From the NCBI GenBank assembly GCA_003254885.1, contig QANT01005805.1, positions 1 through 64,000 on the forward strand: a DNA stretch of 64,000 bases. Reading direction: 5' to 3'. Of the stretch, positions 49,201 to 61,400 are shown piece after piece. Source of the DNA: Purshia tridentata. Taxonomy: Eukaryota > Streptophyta > Magnoliopsida > Rosales > Rosaceae. A program made the position numbers and the translations under genes. A model generated the notes under the pieces. That model worked only from the letters and a program-made list of their open reading frames with translations. It did no database searches and had not been told where the DNA came from. Position 1 is the stretch's first letter. Every line of letters begins with the position of its first letter.

Positions 49201-52200
49201 CATCATTTGCAGCAAGGAAAAAGAATCAGAACACACATATCCAGAATATTGCACAGCAAATTTCCATAAAAAGTTCTAACAAAAGAATACCTTTAACCAT
49301 TTGACTGAGAAATTTCGCCCATAATGTGCAGTTCCATGTGCATATTTCCAGTTCCCTCCACTAACAGACCCACCAATTCTGGACATCATCTTTGCGCAAC
49401 CCTAACAAAGCATTGATAATTTTAATTCTGCAACTCTAGTAGAGTAAAAGGTGAATTTGGAATCAAAATGGTAAATGACCAAGACAAACCCAAAAAACTA
49501 ATCATCCTATTATGCAGAAAAATTAGCTATGACAAATCATATGGTCCTACAATTCATCAACTAATAAAGTCATCAAATGAATTGTAATTATAATTGAAAT
49601 GATCGAAAAAGATATATGAATTAATATATGCTCTTAATTTGAAAATATCATTAAAATTATTAAATACGTTGAGAGAACTAAAACTAGTAAGCCATGTGAA
49701 ACACATTGGGATGGAATTTGCAACCCTACCTGGAAATGTCGAGTCCGGTTGACTGAGAAAATTAAAATGACATTTTCAGCAGAGTCAAAAGCTTCATTAA
49801 GTTTGGATTCATTGCTCCTTTGAGTTGCCCATACTCCTTGTTGTACAGATAATTCCAAATTTTCACGGTTGCAACTTTTAACAATAAAATACCTAAGGTT
49901 CCATGTTTGAAATAAATAAGTAGATTCAATTTTATAAAAGCAGGTGCATTAATTGGTAAGAAGATAAAACATGGATACAGAAACAGTTTAGAGATTCCAC
50001 AAGGTGAACAAAATGATATGACTGCTACAGCTACAAATTTGATAGAAAGATGATAGTTGCAATACACCATGAAGGAAAATGTCATGTAGCAGCTTTGCCA
50101 GGCATTTTTATCTTGAACCTATAAATCCATCTAGAGCATAACTTCAAAACCAGTACTGAGCAGCAAACACTTCAGTAGCACATATCAAGCAGCATAAATG
50201 AATGCAACTACCACATGCATACACTTTTCCAACTTTAGCTAGATGGTCCATATTTACAATTGTGTAATAAACAATCAAGTATATTATTACATCAGCTCTT
50301 TTTATTTTTCAAAATTTAGACCCTATATTTGTGTCCCCTTAGCTCCAAACAATAACAATGCAATTGTTGGCTTGTTACACTTGTTGGATCAATTTTAACA
50401 AACTTTCCTAGCATCATTTTTTGAAAAAGAAAAAAAAACCAATAAAACAAATATATTAGGTGATCACTCAGAACATATTTAACTCATATTCCAACAATGC
50501 AATTTTCCGCAATGTGACGATCACAAATGTTCTCAGAATTTGAATGCACAAGACACATACTTGGAAACATACAACTCAAGACATCAGCAAGCCTTTCAAT
50601 ATCGTCTATGCAACCCCAAACTCTGCATAAGATTTGTCAATTTCTTTTTAGAAAGACCTTCCTCATCAACAAAATCACAATCATTTTGGATCTTCAAGTT
50701 CTGGAAGGTCAAGAGATGCAACTTTTTTTCTTTCATTTTTTGATAAGAAACAAGACTTTTATTGAAGACAAAAAGAGAAGCACACAACAGGATGGACACG
50801 GTTCCATCAAGGAGAACAACTACTATAAGAAAAACAGCTAAAACCACAATGACCAAGCTACATAAGCATGTATTCAATCAAGGTCCAACTTAAAAAGGAT
50901 GGTCCTAATAAGCCTTAAGGAAGACATCTAGGAATCTATTTAGGCACACACTTCACAATCCATGTGGCTTACAAAGTTGAGTTTTTTTCTCCTTATTACA
51001 CCTCAAACTTATAATGCATTGCCTTGGATTGCAAATCTTGCTAAAAACTTTCCCTTTTCTGGAGTGGGATGAAAGATTAAAAGCAATAGAAGAGGATATC
51101 ATTCATCTGTCAATCCACAAGTACAATTAGGTCAGGAACTTAATTGGGAAATAGCAACCCCACGTACAAATCATAAAATGGAAGTGCACTACATATAAAG
51201 ATGAAGCAAAATCCATACATCACATGATCAAATACAAATTGTACAGAGTAATGTATTTATTAATTAACTAATGTGGTTTAAAAAAAACTAGTTACAGCTG
51301 ATGGGAGTGGACAGAACTCTGTTGGGAAGTTATTAATGAAACAGTTTACCTCTATTGTCCAAAAAAGAATACAAAAACTGATGTACACAACCTAATAAAA
51401 AACCTTGGGACTCTGAACACACCTAGATATTCCTTGAGGCAAAGGTGACGCAGTTCTATTTGCCTGATTAGCCAGGCCATTGGGAAGATTTTGTGTCTGG
51501 GTCTGGCCAACCTGTTGTTGGGTTTGTTGAACCTGTTGGTGCTGCTGAACATTAGCGGACTCTGCTGTTGAAGGTTTTCCCACCACACCTTGATTGACAA
51601 AATTGGTGCCTTGTGTAGGCTGAGATTTATCTGCTTGTTGAGGAAAACCAGCATTCCGTTGTTGATAAAATTTATTTGAGGTGTTATAGTTGTAAGAATT
51701 CAAATGCTGAATCTTCTGAAGGACTTCTTCCACAGAAGGTGGAGGTCCAGGCAGCTTTGCATGTCTATACCGACAATCAGGACCATTTGGACAAAAACCT
51801 AACTTGTACCTGCAATGACAATCCTTCATTAGAACATAAACCTCTAATTCGTAATCGTACATTGATGGTTTGTTCAAACTGGAACTAGAATCCACATTTT
51901 GGGAGAGGGGAGTTTAATGAATAAGTGGGAGAAACAATTACCGAGGCAATAAAATTTTCTCTACATAGTGTAGTTTAATGGATATTCAGGCAGAAACAAC
52001 CAAAAACACAATCTAAAGCTATTTTTTCTTTTTCAAGGACAATCTGAGCTACCCTTGTACCTAAGTTCACATAGGTCATCAACAATAACCTTTACCAGAT
52101 CTAATTCGTTATGTTCTCATTCAACTTCGCCAAAGCCTAGACAGTATGTGCAGACCATATTCAAGAATGCAATTACATATGTAACACCAATTGTTGACCA

Positions 52201-52864
52201 ACTAAGAAACCCCTTTACACCATAACATGACCTCTCCTAAACCATAAGACTTGAACTAGTAAACGTCAACTTTTGCACCTTGAATCCACCAAAGCACATG
52301 ATTCAGAATTCCAGTAACAACAATTTGTAACGCAACCCAAGGTAACACATGAAAACTGACAATTCAATTCAACCTAGTAAGCTCCAGCTAGAATCACCAA
52401 ATTAGAAACACAAAATTCAACCATAGACGCAACAAAGACAAAAATGGGAATGGGCATAGAAGAGGAAACACATACATATTACACTCTTTAATGTCCTCGT
52501 TGGTGTGCTTGTACACGCAATCCTGCTCGCGGCACTCCCCGTATAACCGAAAGAAGCGGCAGACAGGCATGCGCGACTTGTCGTATTGGTGAAGGAAGCC
52601 GCAGGCCTCGCCTTTCATGCAGAGGCTGCGCAGCCAGTGACGGCACACCGTCTGGCGAAAGCTCCTGGTTCGACCCGACGGGTTGGCGTTCGGGTCGGAT
52701 TGGTGGGGAGCCGCAGCGGCCGGGTTGGTGGACACGGCTGAAGCGGCCGAGTCAGATTGGATCAGAGAGATAGAAGCGGGGCCAGGGTTGGTGGGGCCGG
52801 CGGCGGCGCTGGTGTCGAGGCCGCCCTCGAAGTCGAAGTTGAGGACTCCGTCTGAGTCCTCCAT
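46226..52864 (-). CDS. CPSF30: CPSF30 with YTH domain (CPSF30-L), 698 aa
   Basis: The 30-kDa subunit of the cleavage and polyadenylation complex, in the plant-specific long form that adds an m6A-reading YTH domain. Exons: 52476-52864, 51423-51809, 49730-49892, 49291-49401, 48511-48579, 47489-47575, 46226-47116. Three CCCH zinc fingers: CRHWLRSLCMKGEACGFLH, CRFFRLYGECREQDCVYKH and CNMYKLGFCPNGPDCRYRH. Then a Gln-rich linker (VQQHQQVQQTQQQVGQTQTQ) and the YTH part: YFIVKSCNRENLELS, GVWATQRSNESKLNEAF, VILIFSVNRTRHFQGCAKM, GNWKYAHGTAHYGRNF. Tryptophans in GVW and GNW suit the aromatic cage. The last exon is acidic, then Gly/Pro/Met-rich, and ends RRSRHGEGKKKRRGSE. Intron 2 probably contains an alternative 3' end (separate entry). 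Confidence 0.95.
47834..48064. mobile_element. MITE-type foldback element of 231 bases in CPSF30 intron 5
   Basis: The ends are near-perfect inverted repeats: AGAGTAATGCTATTTGTACA on the left and TGTACAAATAGCATTATTCT on the right, and pairing continues imperfectly through most of the element (GACCACCTTATATGG against CCACATAAGATGGTC). No coding capacity. It is a non-autonomous DNA element lying between two introns' splice sites and should be removed with the intron. Target duplication is unclear because the flanks are A-rich. Confidence 0.75.
48182..48220. repeat. Poly-A tracts with single N
   Basis: Two runs of about fifteen A separated by a short word with one N at 48197, in CPSF30 intron 5. 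The N marks an unsure base in a homopolymer. Confidence 0.85.
49118..49137. repeat. (ATA)n microsatellite
   Basis: Six ATA units in CPSF30 intron 4. Confidence 0.85.
51256..51422 (-). terminator. Candidate intronic poly(A) region of the short CPSF30 isoform
   Basis: If intron 2 is not spliced, the frame continues after PLPQGISR for nine codons (CVQSPKVFY) to a stop at 51392-51394, giving a 268-aa protein with the three zinc fingers but no YTH domain. An AATAAA lies on the gene strand at 51256-51261, about 130 bases after that stop. The intron is large (1530 bases). In Arabidopsis the same intron gives the known 28-kDa isoform by alternative polyadenylation. Confidence 0.6.
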
Positions 52865-54190
52865 TGGTATGTATGGAAGTTTTGAGGATTGGGTGTTTGT
52901 TAATTAGATTAGGGTTTCAGAGAGACCTAGGGGACGAGAAAGACGCGTTTTTGGGTTGAATGAATAAGCAGCGATCAAGTTTCCGACAACATAAACAATG
53001 AAGCAAAACGATGAAGTGAGGAACTGAAAGAGGAGTATCTTCGACAGTATTAACAACGAAAGCGGACACACGAGGAAGCACAAACAGGGACAGGGCTCGG
53101 GCTCACCTTGTCTTGGCCCATTTACCGAGAAAACAAGACACCGACCTAGCCCAATCAAATAGATAGGAGGAATCATAGGATAGCCACAATCCATTTACCC
53201 TTCCAAAGTTCCACTTTTACCCTTCTTTAATCTCTTGTTTTTGGTCACTGATTTTTTATTTAAAACGTAAAAACGCATCTGATTGAGTAGACAAATTGCC
53301 CACTTGTTTGCTTGATTTTATATGTCCATTAAGTTCATTAAGGCTAATATGTTTCAAATGGTCTAGTTGTATTTTCTCCATATTGTAGAGAATGATATGG
53401 TTCATAACTTCATAATCAAGCTTGGCCTACCAATAAGACTCTCATGTTTGTAAAGTAGAGAATCACGAGGAAGAGTAGAATGATTAGATGAATGTGAGAA
53501 CAAATCACTATTGATGCCAAAACCTCAAGTTCATAAGTTATTTGTTGTTGGAGATAAGTGATAAATTCTTTTGGGTTGAGAGGAGATAAGTGAAAAATTG
53601 TTCCTATTAGAGATATAACATAGAGGAACGTTAACTTTCCACAAGTTTCCATTGCCAAAATTCTCATTACATCTCTAAACCCTAAATCATGCCATTAATA
53701 TGGCAAATATTTAGAGACAAATAAGAAGAAGCAATGGAGAGAGAAGTGGGGTTTTGGTTATGTTAAAACGCCTAACACTGTCAACAACAAACAAAACATA
53801 AATATATGTTGAAAACAATGTCAACTACTTGGATGCAAAAGCGCCAAGTAATAAAATAAAAATGTAAAAGCATTTCGAATTTTATAGGACAGTTTATCAA
53901 TGCTGATCAAATGGATCAACTTAAGTCAGAAACTACTGATACAGTTATAAATAGAGAATTTGGGTTGAGCAAGTGACAGGATTAAACCATAGTCCAGCTC
54001 CAAACAAACAGGGTAATGAGCATATTGGATCATGGGAAAATCCAACTGGCACCACATTATAAATAAGGTTTATCACAATATACAACAGTTTTTGTAATAA
54101 ATTCATGAGAAATAAAATTCTAATATCTATAAATTCAATACATAAATTTATTTTGGTAGAGATCTCCACAAATACAATGCACTTCCTGTT
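52865..54190. other. CPSF30 promoter and spacer to the ACD11 3' end
   Basis: A telo-box (AAACCCTA on the gene strand, 52910-52917) lies about 50 bases before the CPSF30 start. The rest is AT-rich spacer with no supported coding frame. Confidence 0.6.
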
Positions 54191-56401
54191 TTACCAATCT
54201 ATGCCCAAATTCCTTGAGTGGAAGAGATTGTCAATGTACAGAATTAGCGGAGTAGAAGCAGCAATATAATGCTGCATTTGAACTTTTGCCGAGCTATCTG
54301 AAAGTTACAAAGTGGAAGGAAGCGTGGAGTTAATACAACTATTGATTAAATATAACAATACAAATAATTAGTGTTTCTCCTAAAGAAACAGGAAAGCAGA
54401 GATGGACAAAATAAAACCCCTCCAAACTTTTATTGCACAGAGTATAAGGTCCTTTTAGATTGATAAAAACTAAACTAAAGTTACAAGCATCACCAGAATC
54501 ACAATCCATTCACAATGTGACATATTTGGCAGGTACCCAGTATATGCTAAACATTTCAAGTCTAGATCAAATCAATCTACAATCAGAGTGTCTTAATGGC
54601 ACTACACAATGTGAATAATGGAAAACTTGATATTTAAAAGTTATAGAGAAGTAATAAGGGAAATGTGGAGGTAATACCAAATATAATTTTTGAAGACTGG
54701 GTATCTAACAAGTTTCATCTCTAGGATGTGGTAGAAGTAAGACTAAATATAACTCATCATTCCCAGCAAATAAAAACATCTTAGTAAGCTGTACCAATCA
54801 TCAGTTTTAAATAAATCCCTCCACTCAAATCGATCAAAGGTCTAATGGGGTCTCTGTGTGTGTAGGTTTAATATGAAACCTACCACCTCCAACCCTATTG
54901 TGGTGCAATATGTTAAACAGAAACCCTTATTTCAGTCAAGTGCTTTACTGAGATACTTAATTTATGAAACAAATGTAAAACCTCTCTCCATAAACTGACC
55001 ATCTTCATTGAGTTTCTTCATTAGATGTTCCCTAGTAGGAAGCGCATACATCCCTGCAGCAACCGCCTTCCTGATGACCCATCCATGGTGGGGAGCAAAC
55101 ACCTGTGCATAAGCCTTGGAAGCTGGATCCTTCAAGGAGTTTCCCCTTCCATATATGAGAATAAGGAAAGGTTAATACAATTTAGCCGCGTAATATGAAC
55201 TTCAGCAACCAAATAAGTTTGTAGGAAATTACACTTTCAACCCCTAGCTGGAGTAAAATTTCACTTTGGTTCATGATGTTTGAAATTCAACAATTTAATC
55301 ATAACCATTAACCAGTGTAGCAATGTTAACTCTGTTTAATTTCTACGTCTAAAACATATTAATAACCACACAGCCACTATTTAGACCAATTTAGGGGTAG
55401 AAAAAAGAATTGGAGACATATTCTTGCCGAAAATATAACACACAACAGCTGCAGCAACTACAAACAGCAAAATGGATGTAGCAAGGCTTAGGCAATATCC
55501 CCCCATGTATGATTGTACAACTGCTGCAGCTGCTGTGTGTTATGTTTTGCGAGAGAATATATTTGTTATTTCTTTTCTACCCTCAAAATTGATCTAAATG
55601 GTGACACTGATCACTAATCCACCTCACTTAACACAGAAATTAAGTAAAAGATTAGCATCACAACAATGTGCAAACGTGTGGATATAAATACACCGACTTG
55701 AACCAAAATGAAATTTTACAATGCAAAGTGTAATTGACCGAAACTTTAATTACATTTAGCATCATCCATTTGCAAAGTGTAATTCCTTAGATAAAGACCC
55801 CATTTGACATTAGCACCTTTCTTTTTTTTCTTTTTCTTTTTGGGAAAAAGCATAAAATGTATAAATGAAAATGCATAACAGTACAATGAATGTGAAAATA
55901 AGTAGTTGTTGATAATCCGTACTTTGTGTCTATAATTTGCTCGAAGAGTACCCTAACCATTTCGAGCCCACGTTTGACTCTCAACAAATTCCTCGTATGA
56001 CTACCAGCTTTTCTCACGCAATCCGCATCGATATCGCGGTCGACCAAAATCTTTAAGGTCGAGATTGAATTCGACGCTGCCGTGAGATCGTCGACCTATT
56101 ACCGTCCAGAATTTGATTAAATTGAAACATAAAATTTCAGATTTTGATTTGAGTTCATTTCAGTGATTTTCTCGGTAACCAAACGAAAAAGGAAAAAAAA
56201 ATTATGTACCTTTGCTACGTAGTCCATCTCGGCGAACTTGAAGGCAATGCCCAAGCAGCCAAACAGAGGCGAGACAAGCGAGCACGCACGTGAAAACGGA
56301 GCGACCTCGACGTCTGCGTTTTGGGAGTTTACGGCTAGCTCGAGCTCTTTGAATGCTTCCGCTATTTTTCTCAGCGGCTTTTCATCCGTCATTGCAGACA
56401 T
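54191..56401 (-). CDS. ACD11: ACD11-like ceramide-1-phosphate/sphingolipid transfer protein, 205 aa
   Basis: Glycolipid-transfer-protein fold; the Arabidopsis protein ACD11 moves ceramide-1-phosphate and its loss triggers cell death. Exons: 56210-56401, 55923-56095, 55000-55145, 54191-54297. The frame adds up to 206 codons, close to the 206-aa Arabidopsis protein. Visible motifs: PLRKIAEAFKELELAVN, FSRACSLVSPLFGCLGIAFK, FAEMDYVAKV..DDL (the Asp of the lipid headgroup site), ASNSISTLKILVDRDI, GSHTRNLLRVKRGLEMVRVL (Arg cluster that binds phosphate), YAQVFAPHHGWVIRKAVA (the His of the site), ALPTREHLMKKL, end FHSRNLGIDW. The second intron holds a long foldback element. Confidence 0.94.
55227..55737. 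mobile_element. Long foldback MITE-like element of about 510 bases in ACD11 intron 2
   Basis: Outer arms pair: AATTACACTTTC and GTAAAATTTCACTTTGGTTC on the left against the complement of GAACCAAAATGAAATTTTAC and CAAAGTGTAATT on the right. Inner arms pair too: left GGGGTAGAAAAAAGAATTGG and TATAACACACAACAGCTGCA, right CTGCAGCTGCTGTGTGTTAT and TTTCTACCCTC. A loop of about 55 bases lies near 55465-55520. There is no coding capacity. An extra copy of the end word (GCAAAGTGTAATT) lies at 55771-55783. Confidence 0.75.
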
Positions 56402-58473
56402 TCTTCTTCTCTCTGACTCTATCTCTCTCTTCTTCTCTCTGTCTAGTCTCTCTGTTTAGTCGTATACTTTTCTGCCGGGAATGTTCTTTGCTGCACATCA
56501 ACGCGGTGATGAGGAACAACTCAATAAATATGGCCCCGTTTAGCTACGTAGAAAAGTCTATTCTCCAGTTCACATTAAAAATATCAAGTATTCCACTTTG
56601 ACAATAGCACAAAAAACATACTGGATATATCCCACCTAGTCCTGTAGTATTAATATTATTACATTTTTACATACATCTCTCAATTTAAATTTTTAGAATT
56701 ACAAATTTAATCCAATATAAAAGGACAGAATTAAAAAAAAAAACAATTGAACGGCCCACGCTTAGCCACCCCCGCCACCGACAAGGTATTGATTTGGTAC
56801 TAGAGTCTGGAGACATGTGTTAAGTAGTAGGTTATGGGCACACAAAATCCACAATTGGGATGTTGGTCAAAATTTAAATCAATGGTCATGGTTATCAATT
56901 TGAGGCCCAAAGTTCAAATTCTTAAAGTCTCGTTGTCTTAATATTTAACACTTATTTATAATTTTAGACTTATAATCTCATTTTACCATCATGGATTCAC
57001 AAATCAAATATTAACTTTACAAACATAATACTTTAGCCATATGAGTTTTTAAATTTTATCTTAATTTGAGTAATTTTTTAGTATAACTATAATACTACCA
57101 CATGGTGTTACTAATACACCCATATTATAATATGTGTATATTTATGTGTATTATACTTATAAATATAAACATAACGTTCCATATTATAACAATGTTACAC
57201 GGTATTACGAATGTGTAAAAAAATTTATCCTTAAACCCAAATTCCACCTCAGTTTTCTCGTCCACATACTCCAATACCATAGATGCTTTTTTACAAAAGA
57301 ATTTGCTAAATTGTTTCCTTGCTTGCCCATTAATGCTAGGGAATCAACCGAAAGTATTAAAAGAAATAGAGATTAAAAAAGAAAGAAAGAGAAGATTACG
57401 TGTGTGGGTTGTTGGTGAATATTTCTACTTTTTTTGGTAACTTATTTTTTCCTTTGGAGGTTTTGGTAAAAACTCCCAAAAGAAACAGATAGAATAGCAT
57501 AAAACACTTGATCCAAAACAGGTAAAGAAAGAATTATTAAGAGGGGTAGTTTGGACTAATGTTAGCTCAGTTTATTTCCTTTTTCAGCTTCAACCCAAGT
57601 CTTACCCCCCGACCTTAAAACTGAAGCACAGTTGCACAGTATTTGAAAGCTAATACGGTTTCCGCCATTTTTTCATTTTTAACATTACACAAATTTATCT
57701 GGAAGACAACTTTTTTCAAACATATTTTAATCAGCACCACGCTGGCCTTTAGCCAATAGCTTTTCCAAATTCGAAGCTCAACGACCAGCACACACTCTCT
57801 CTCTTTCACTCTCACAGTATCACTTTTGTGCTTTTTTGGTGCCATATAGCGGACACTTCCAAGCCTGCACTGAGCATCTCTGTCAAAATAATCAAACCCT
57901 AGAAATGCTTTACAGTTTCGGTTTCAGTTTTGCAACCCCCCAGATCTGAGACATTGTCTAGGTGAAACTCCCTCCCTCTCTCTCTCTGTTTTTTTGGCTG
58001 TGTATTTTTGAATTTGTCATTTGAGTTCGCACTGGTCAACAATTGTCTAGCTTAGGTCGAATTGGGAGCTTGGGTTTTTGCTAATGAAGCTGCATTTTGT
58101 GCTAGATCCAAGTATGATCTTTCACTTTCAAGAACAGAGGTTTTGCTCCTAAAAGCTTCAATTTTTAGCTAGTTTTGGAGCTGTTAGTAGCTCCAACTTT
58201 TTGTTTTATAAATTGTCTTCTTTGTTTTTGTCACTATGGAGGTTTAGTTGAATTACCCTTTAGCTGGTTGGTGAAAATTTGAGGTAACGAATGACTTTGA
58301 GCTTAGTTGAGTAAATGTTCAATTTCTCTTCGCCTTCTTCTTTCCATTTTCCTATGCATTTTCTTGGAAGCCAAATATGGAACGTTGAAAAATTTACTTC
58401 GTTATGTTGGCTATTGTTTGTTGGGCTGTAGCCTTGTAGGTGTTGGTTTTGAACACTTTTCGGGTTAACCAAA
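56402..58473. other. Divergent region and AIR9 leader
   Basis: ACD11 and AIR9 are transcribed away from each other. The AIR9 leader probably starts near 57.8 kb, with a CT-rich stretch (57969-57990) and a telo-box AAACCCTA at 57894-57901. AT-rich DNA between 56.6 and 57.5 kb contains a possible MITE-like segment (57070-57220). No coding frame is supported. Confidence 0.55.
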
Positions 58474-61400
58474 ATGGAGGACAATGTAGTGAAATCAGGC
58501 GAAGACCCAGATGAAAGGCCCCAAATTCCAGAGAAACAGGCCTCTGTTCGTTCATCAGAAGCTGTAAAGAAAGTTACCAAAACTGTGAAACCTGGTGCTG
58601 TAGTGACACCAAAGGTCTCGGCTCCAACTAGTTCTCTTAGAAAGAAAGTAGACCCGAAAAGTGCTTTGGATGCGAGTTCCAGCGCGAACAAGTCTAGTGC
58701 AACTGGGTCTTTGCGAAGTTCAAACGCAGTTCCCGTGATGAGGCGAAACAGCACTGGAGGTTTGCCTCAGAAGCCATCAGTGCCCTCCGCAAGACAGCAA
58801 AACAATGCTACTACAATTGCAGCAAAAAAGACTGCAGACTCTGTAAGGCGGTCTCTCCCAGAACTTAGGAGGAGTTCATTGCCTTCAGTTGTTACAAAAT
58901 CTTCTACTCGAACCAGTGTTTCAGAGGCTAGAAAGTCAGTTCTAGCATCACCATTGGACCGGAGTTTGAACAAATCAACTGGGCATGTGACCAAGTCGGT
59001 TCCAGTATCGCCATTGGACCGGAGTTTGAATAAATCAAGTGGTTCTCATGTGACTAAGCAAGAGACTGTCAGGAAGCCTTCTGTCAAGCCGGCATTGTCC
59101 GCTTCAACTTCATCTTCAAGAAGGGTGACATCTTCACAGGACAGTAGCGGTAGCAGTACAGCCAGGAAGACAGTCTCAAAGGTTTCTTCCTCATCAGCTC
59201 GATCGCCTACAGTTACTAGTGGACTGAGATCTGGATCTTTGTCTTCATCTCTGGATAGGAGTTCTAGTTTATCTGGACGTAGGAAAGCGGCAACTCCTGA
59301 GGGCCGGGATTCTCGGTTCATTGTCCTTCCACAGGTGGAAATCAAAGCCGGTGATGATTTGGTAAGCATCATAGCACAAAATGTTAACAATATCCATGGC
59401 GGTATATGGGTTATATGTTTGTGATTGTAAGAAAACTGCTTGTGGCGTACATATTGTTTTCTTTTTACTTGTTATCTTTTAATTAACCTTGTAAGGCTTT
59501 GAAATGTCGCAAGACTGCGAGTACTGATAGTCATCCCTTAATGTGCCTTTTGTTTTCTTCTTTTTTATTTTTTTATTTTAAATTGATTGTGTACAGTAAG
59601 CTATTTTGTTAGAAATGCATTGGCTTAATAATAACACGGAGATGATTGATAAAAAGTTAATCACAGAATAGTTTGCATGACTCTACGTGCTATGTGTGCC
59701 TGCAATTCCTCTTCAGTGTTTGACTGGATACTTTATTTGATTTACATTCATTAACTCATCATGCTTATTTTTTAGTTGCATATGTCTATGCCATGGTTTT
59801 AGAGATGAGTACTCGTATAATATTATTATATCATAGATAATGGCCCTTCCATTCCATACTTATTACTTCCCCATATTTCTTTTTGTACCAGAGGTTGGAT
59901 CTTAGGGGTCACAGAGTTCGCAGTCTCAAGGCTAGTGGGTTGAACTTGTCACCCAATTTAGAGGTAAACTGTTCTCGTATATATGATTAGCTGTCTATTG
60001 AAGCGAGTTTTGCCATCTACCATGCCTCGTCAAATTCTTTTTCCTCCCAAACCTTTTTCTTTCCTTTTAAATGATACACCTATTTGGCAGTTTGTTTATC
60101 TCAGAGACAATCTATTGTCGACGTTGGAGGGAGTTGAAATACTGACACGAGTAAAGGTTTGTTAATCAGATTTAAAGGTTTCTTTCCACATGTCCAAATT
60201 TTATACCATTTACTACATTGCATAGTTGTTTAATTTTTACTATGCACACAATTAGCATGTAAACCATGTTTTTAGGTTTACAAATATATAGCTTGGTAAT
60301 GATTGATAGTACTTTATTTCCAGGTTCTTGATCTGAGTTTCAATGATTTCAAAGGGCCTGGATTTGAACCTCTTGAAAATTGCAAAGTCTTACAGGTTTG
60401 TGTTTCATATATATTCACCTTTCAGTTTCCATAAATCAAAGAATGCAGAGATATTCATGTAATGGGGTTCTGAATTTATTACCTGTACAGCAACTTTATC
60501 TTGCTGGAAATCAGATCACGTCTCTTGCAAGCCTCCCTCAGCTCCCTAACTTGGAGGTAAGGCTTCGTGAATAGCTTTCAATTGCTGATGTGCTATTACA
60601 GTGTGCAATTTAATGACCTCCCAAATTGGCCCCAGTGGTAATAATTTATATTGCATGTATCTTTGGTTTCTTTTTCCTTGCATAGTTTCTCTCAGTTGCC
60701 CAAAATAAATTGAAGTCTCTTACCATGGCAAGCCAACCTCGATTACAGGTTCGTTTGTTTTTTAGTAGTATGCAACTTGTTGCTTCTTTCCCCTGCTTCC
60801 CAGTGTTTGAATCAATTACTTATTATTTTCAATGATTTCAAACAGGTATTAGCTGCCAGCAAAAACAAAATTTCAACCCTAAAGGGTTTCCCATATTTAC
60901 CAGTCCTTGAGGTTAGTTTCTAAACGTGTAAACTATTTCCCTGAAGTTTTCTTATGTTGGTCTTTATCTTTAGCACTGTAGCTGAACTTGTGGCACACTT
61001 AATATCATAGAGAATTGCTGTGGTGAGTGTATTGGTGCAATTGAGTGTGGTTTACCTCATGTTCTGTGCAGGAAAGGGATTTATACATCCATTTATGACT
61101 TTAGTTTGGCCTGAATTTTCCCAAACTCATTCTCTGGATCATGAATTTGAATTTTTAGGATTATGGGAGAGAATGTTGGCTGGGCAATCATTTTGAATAT
61201 CCTAACTTTTTACCATGCCATTGTTTTATACAATTAAAATATGCAAGATGAAGCTGTAGAAGTCTAATAGATACAGTAAATTGGCATATGAATTCGCAAC
61301 TGAGAAATGAAGCCTTAGATTCTGTTTACGCCCTTTGAATTTCAGGAATCAGGATTAGCTCATACTTTTAGTATAATTTTCCGTTTTTGATAACATTTTT

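Noticed and set aside
58260-58754. 164-codon frame antisense to AIR9 exon 1
   Set aside because: It mirrors the biased codons of the Ser/Lys-rich AIR9 coding sequence; no independent motif.
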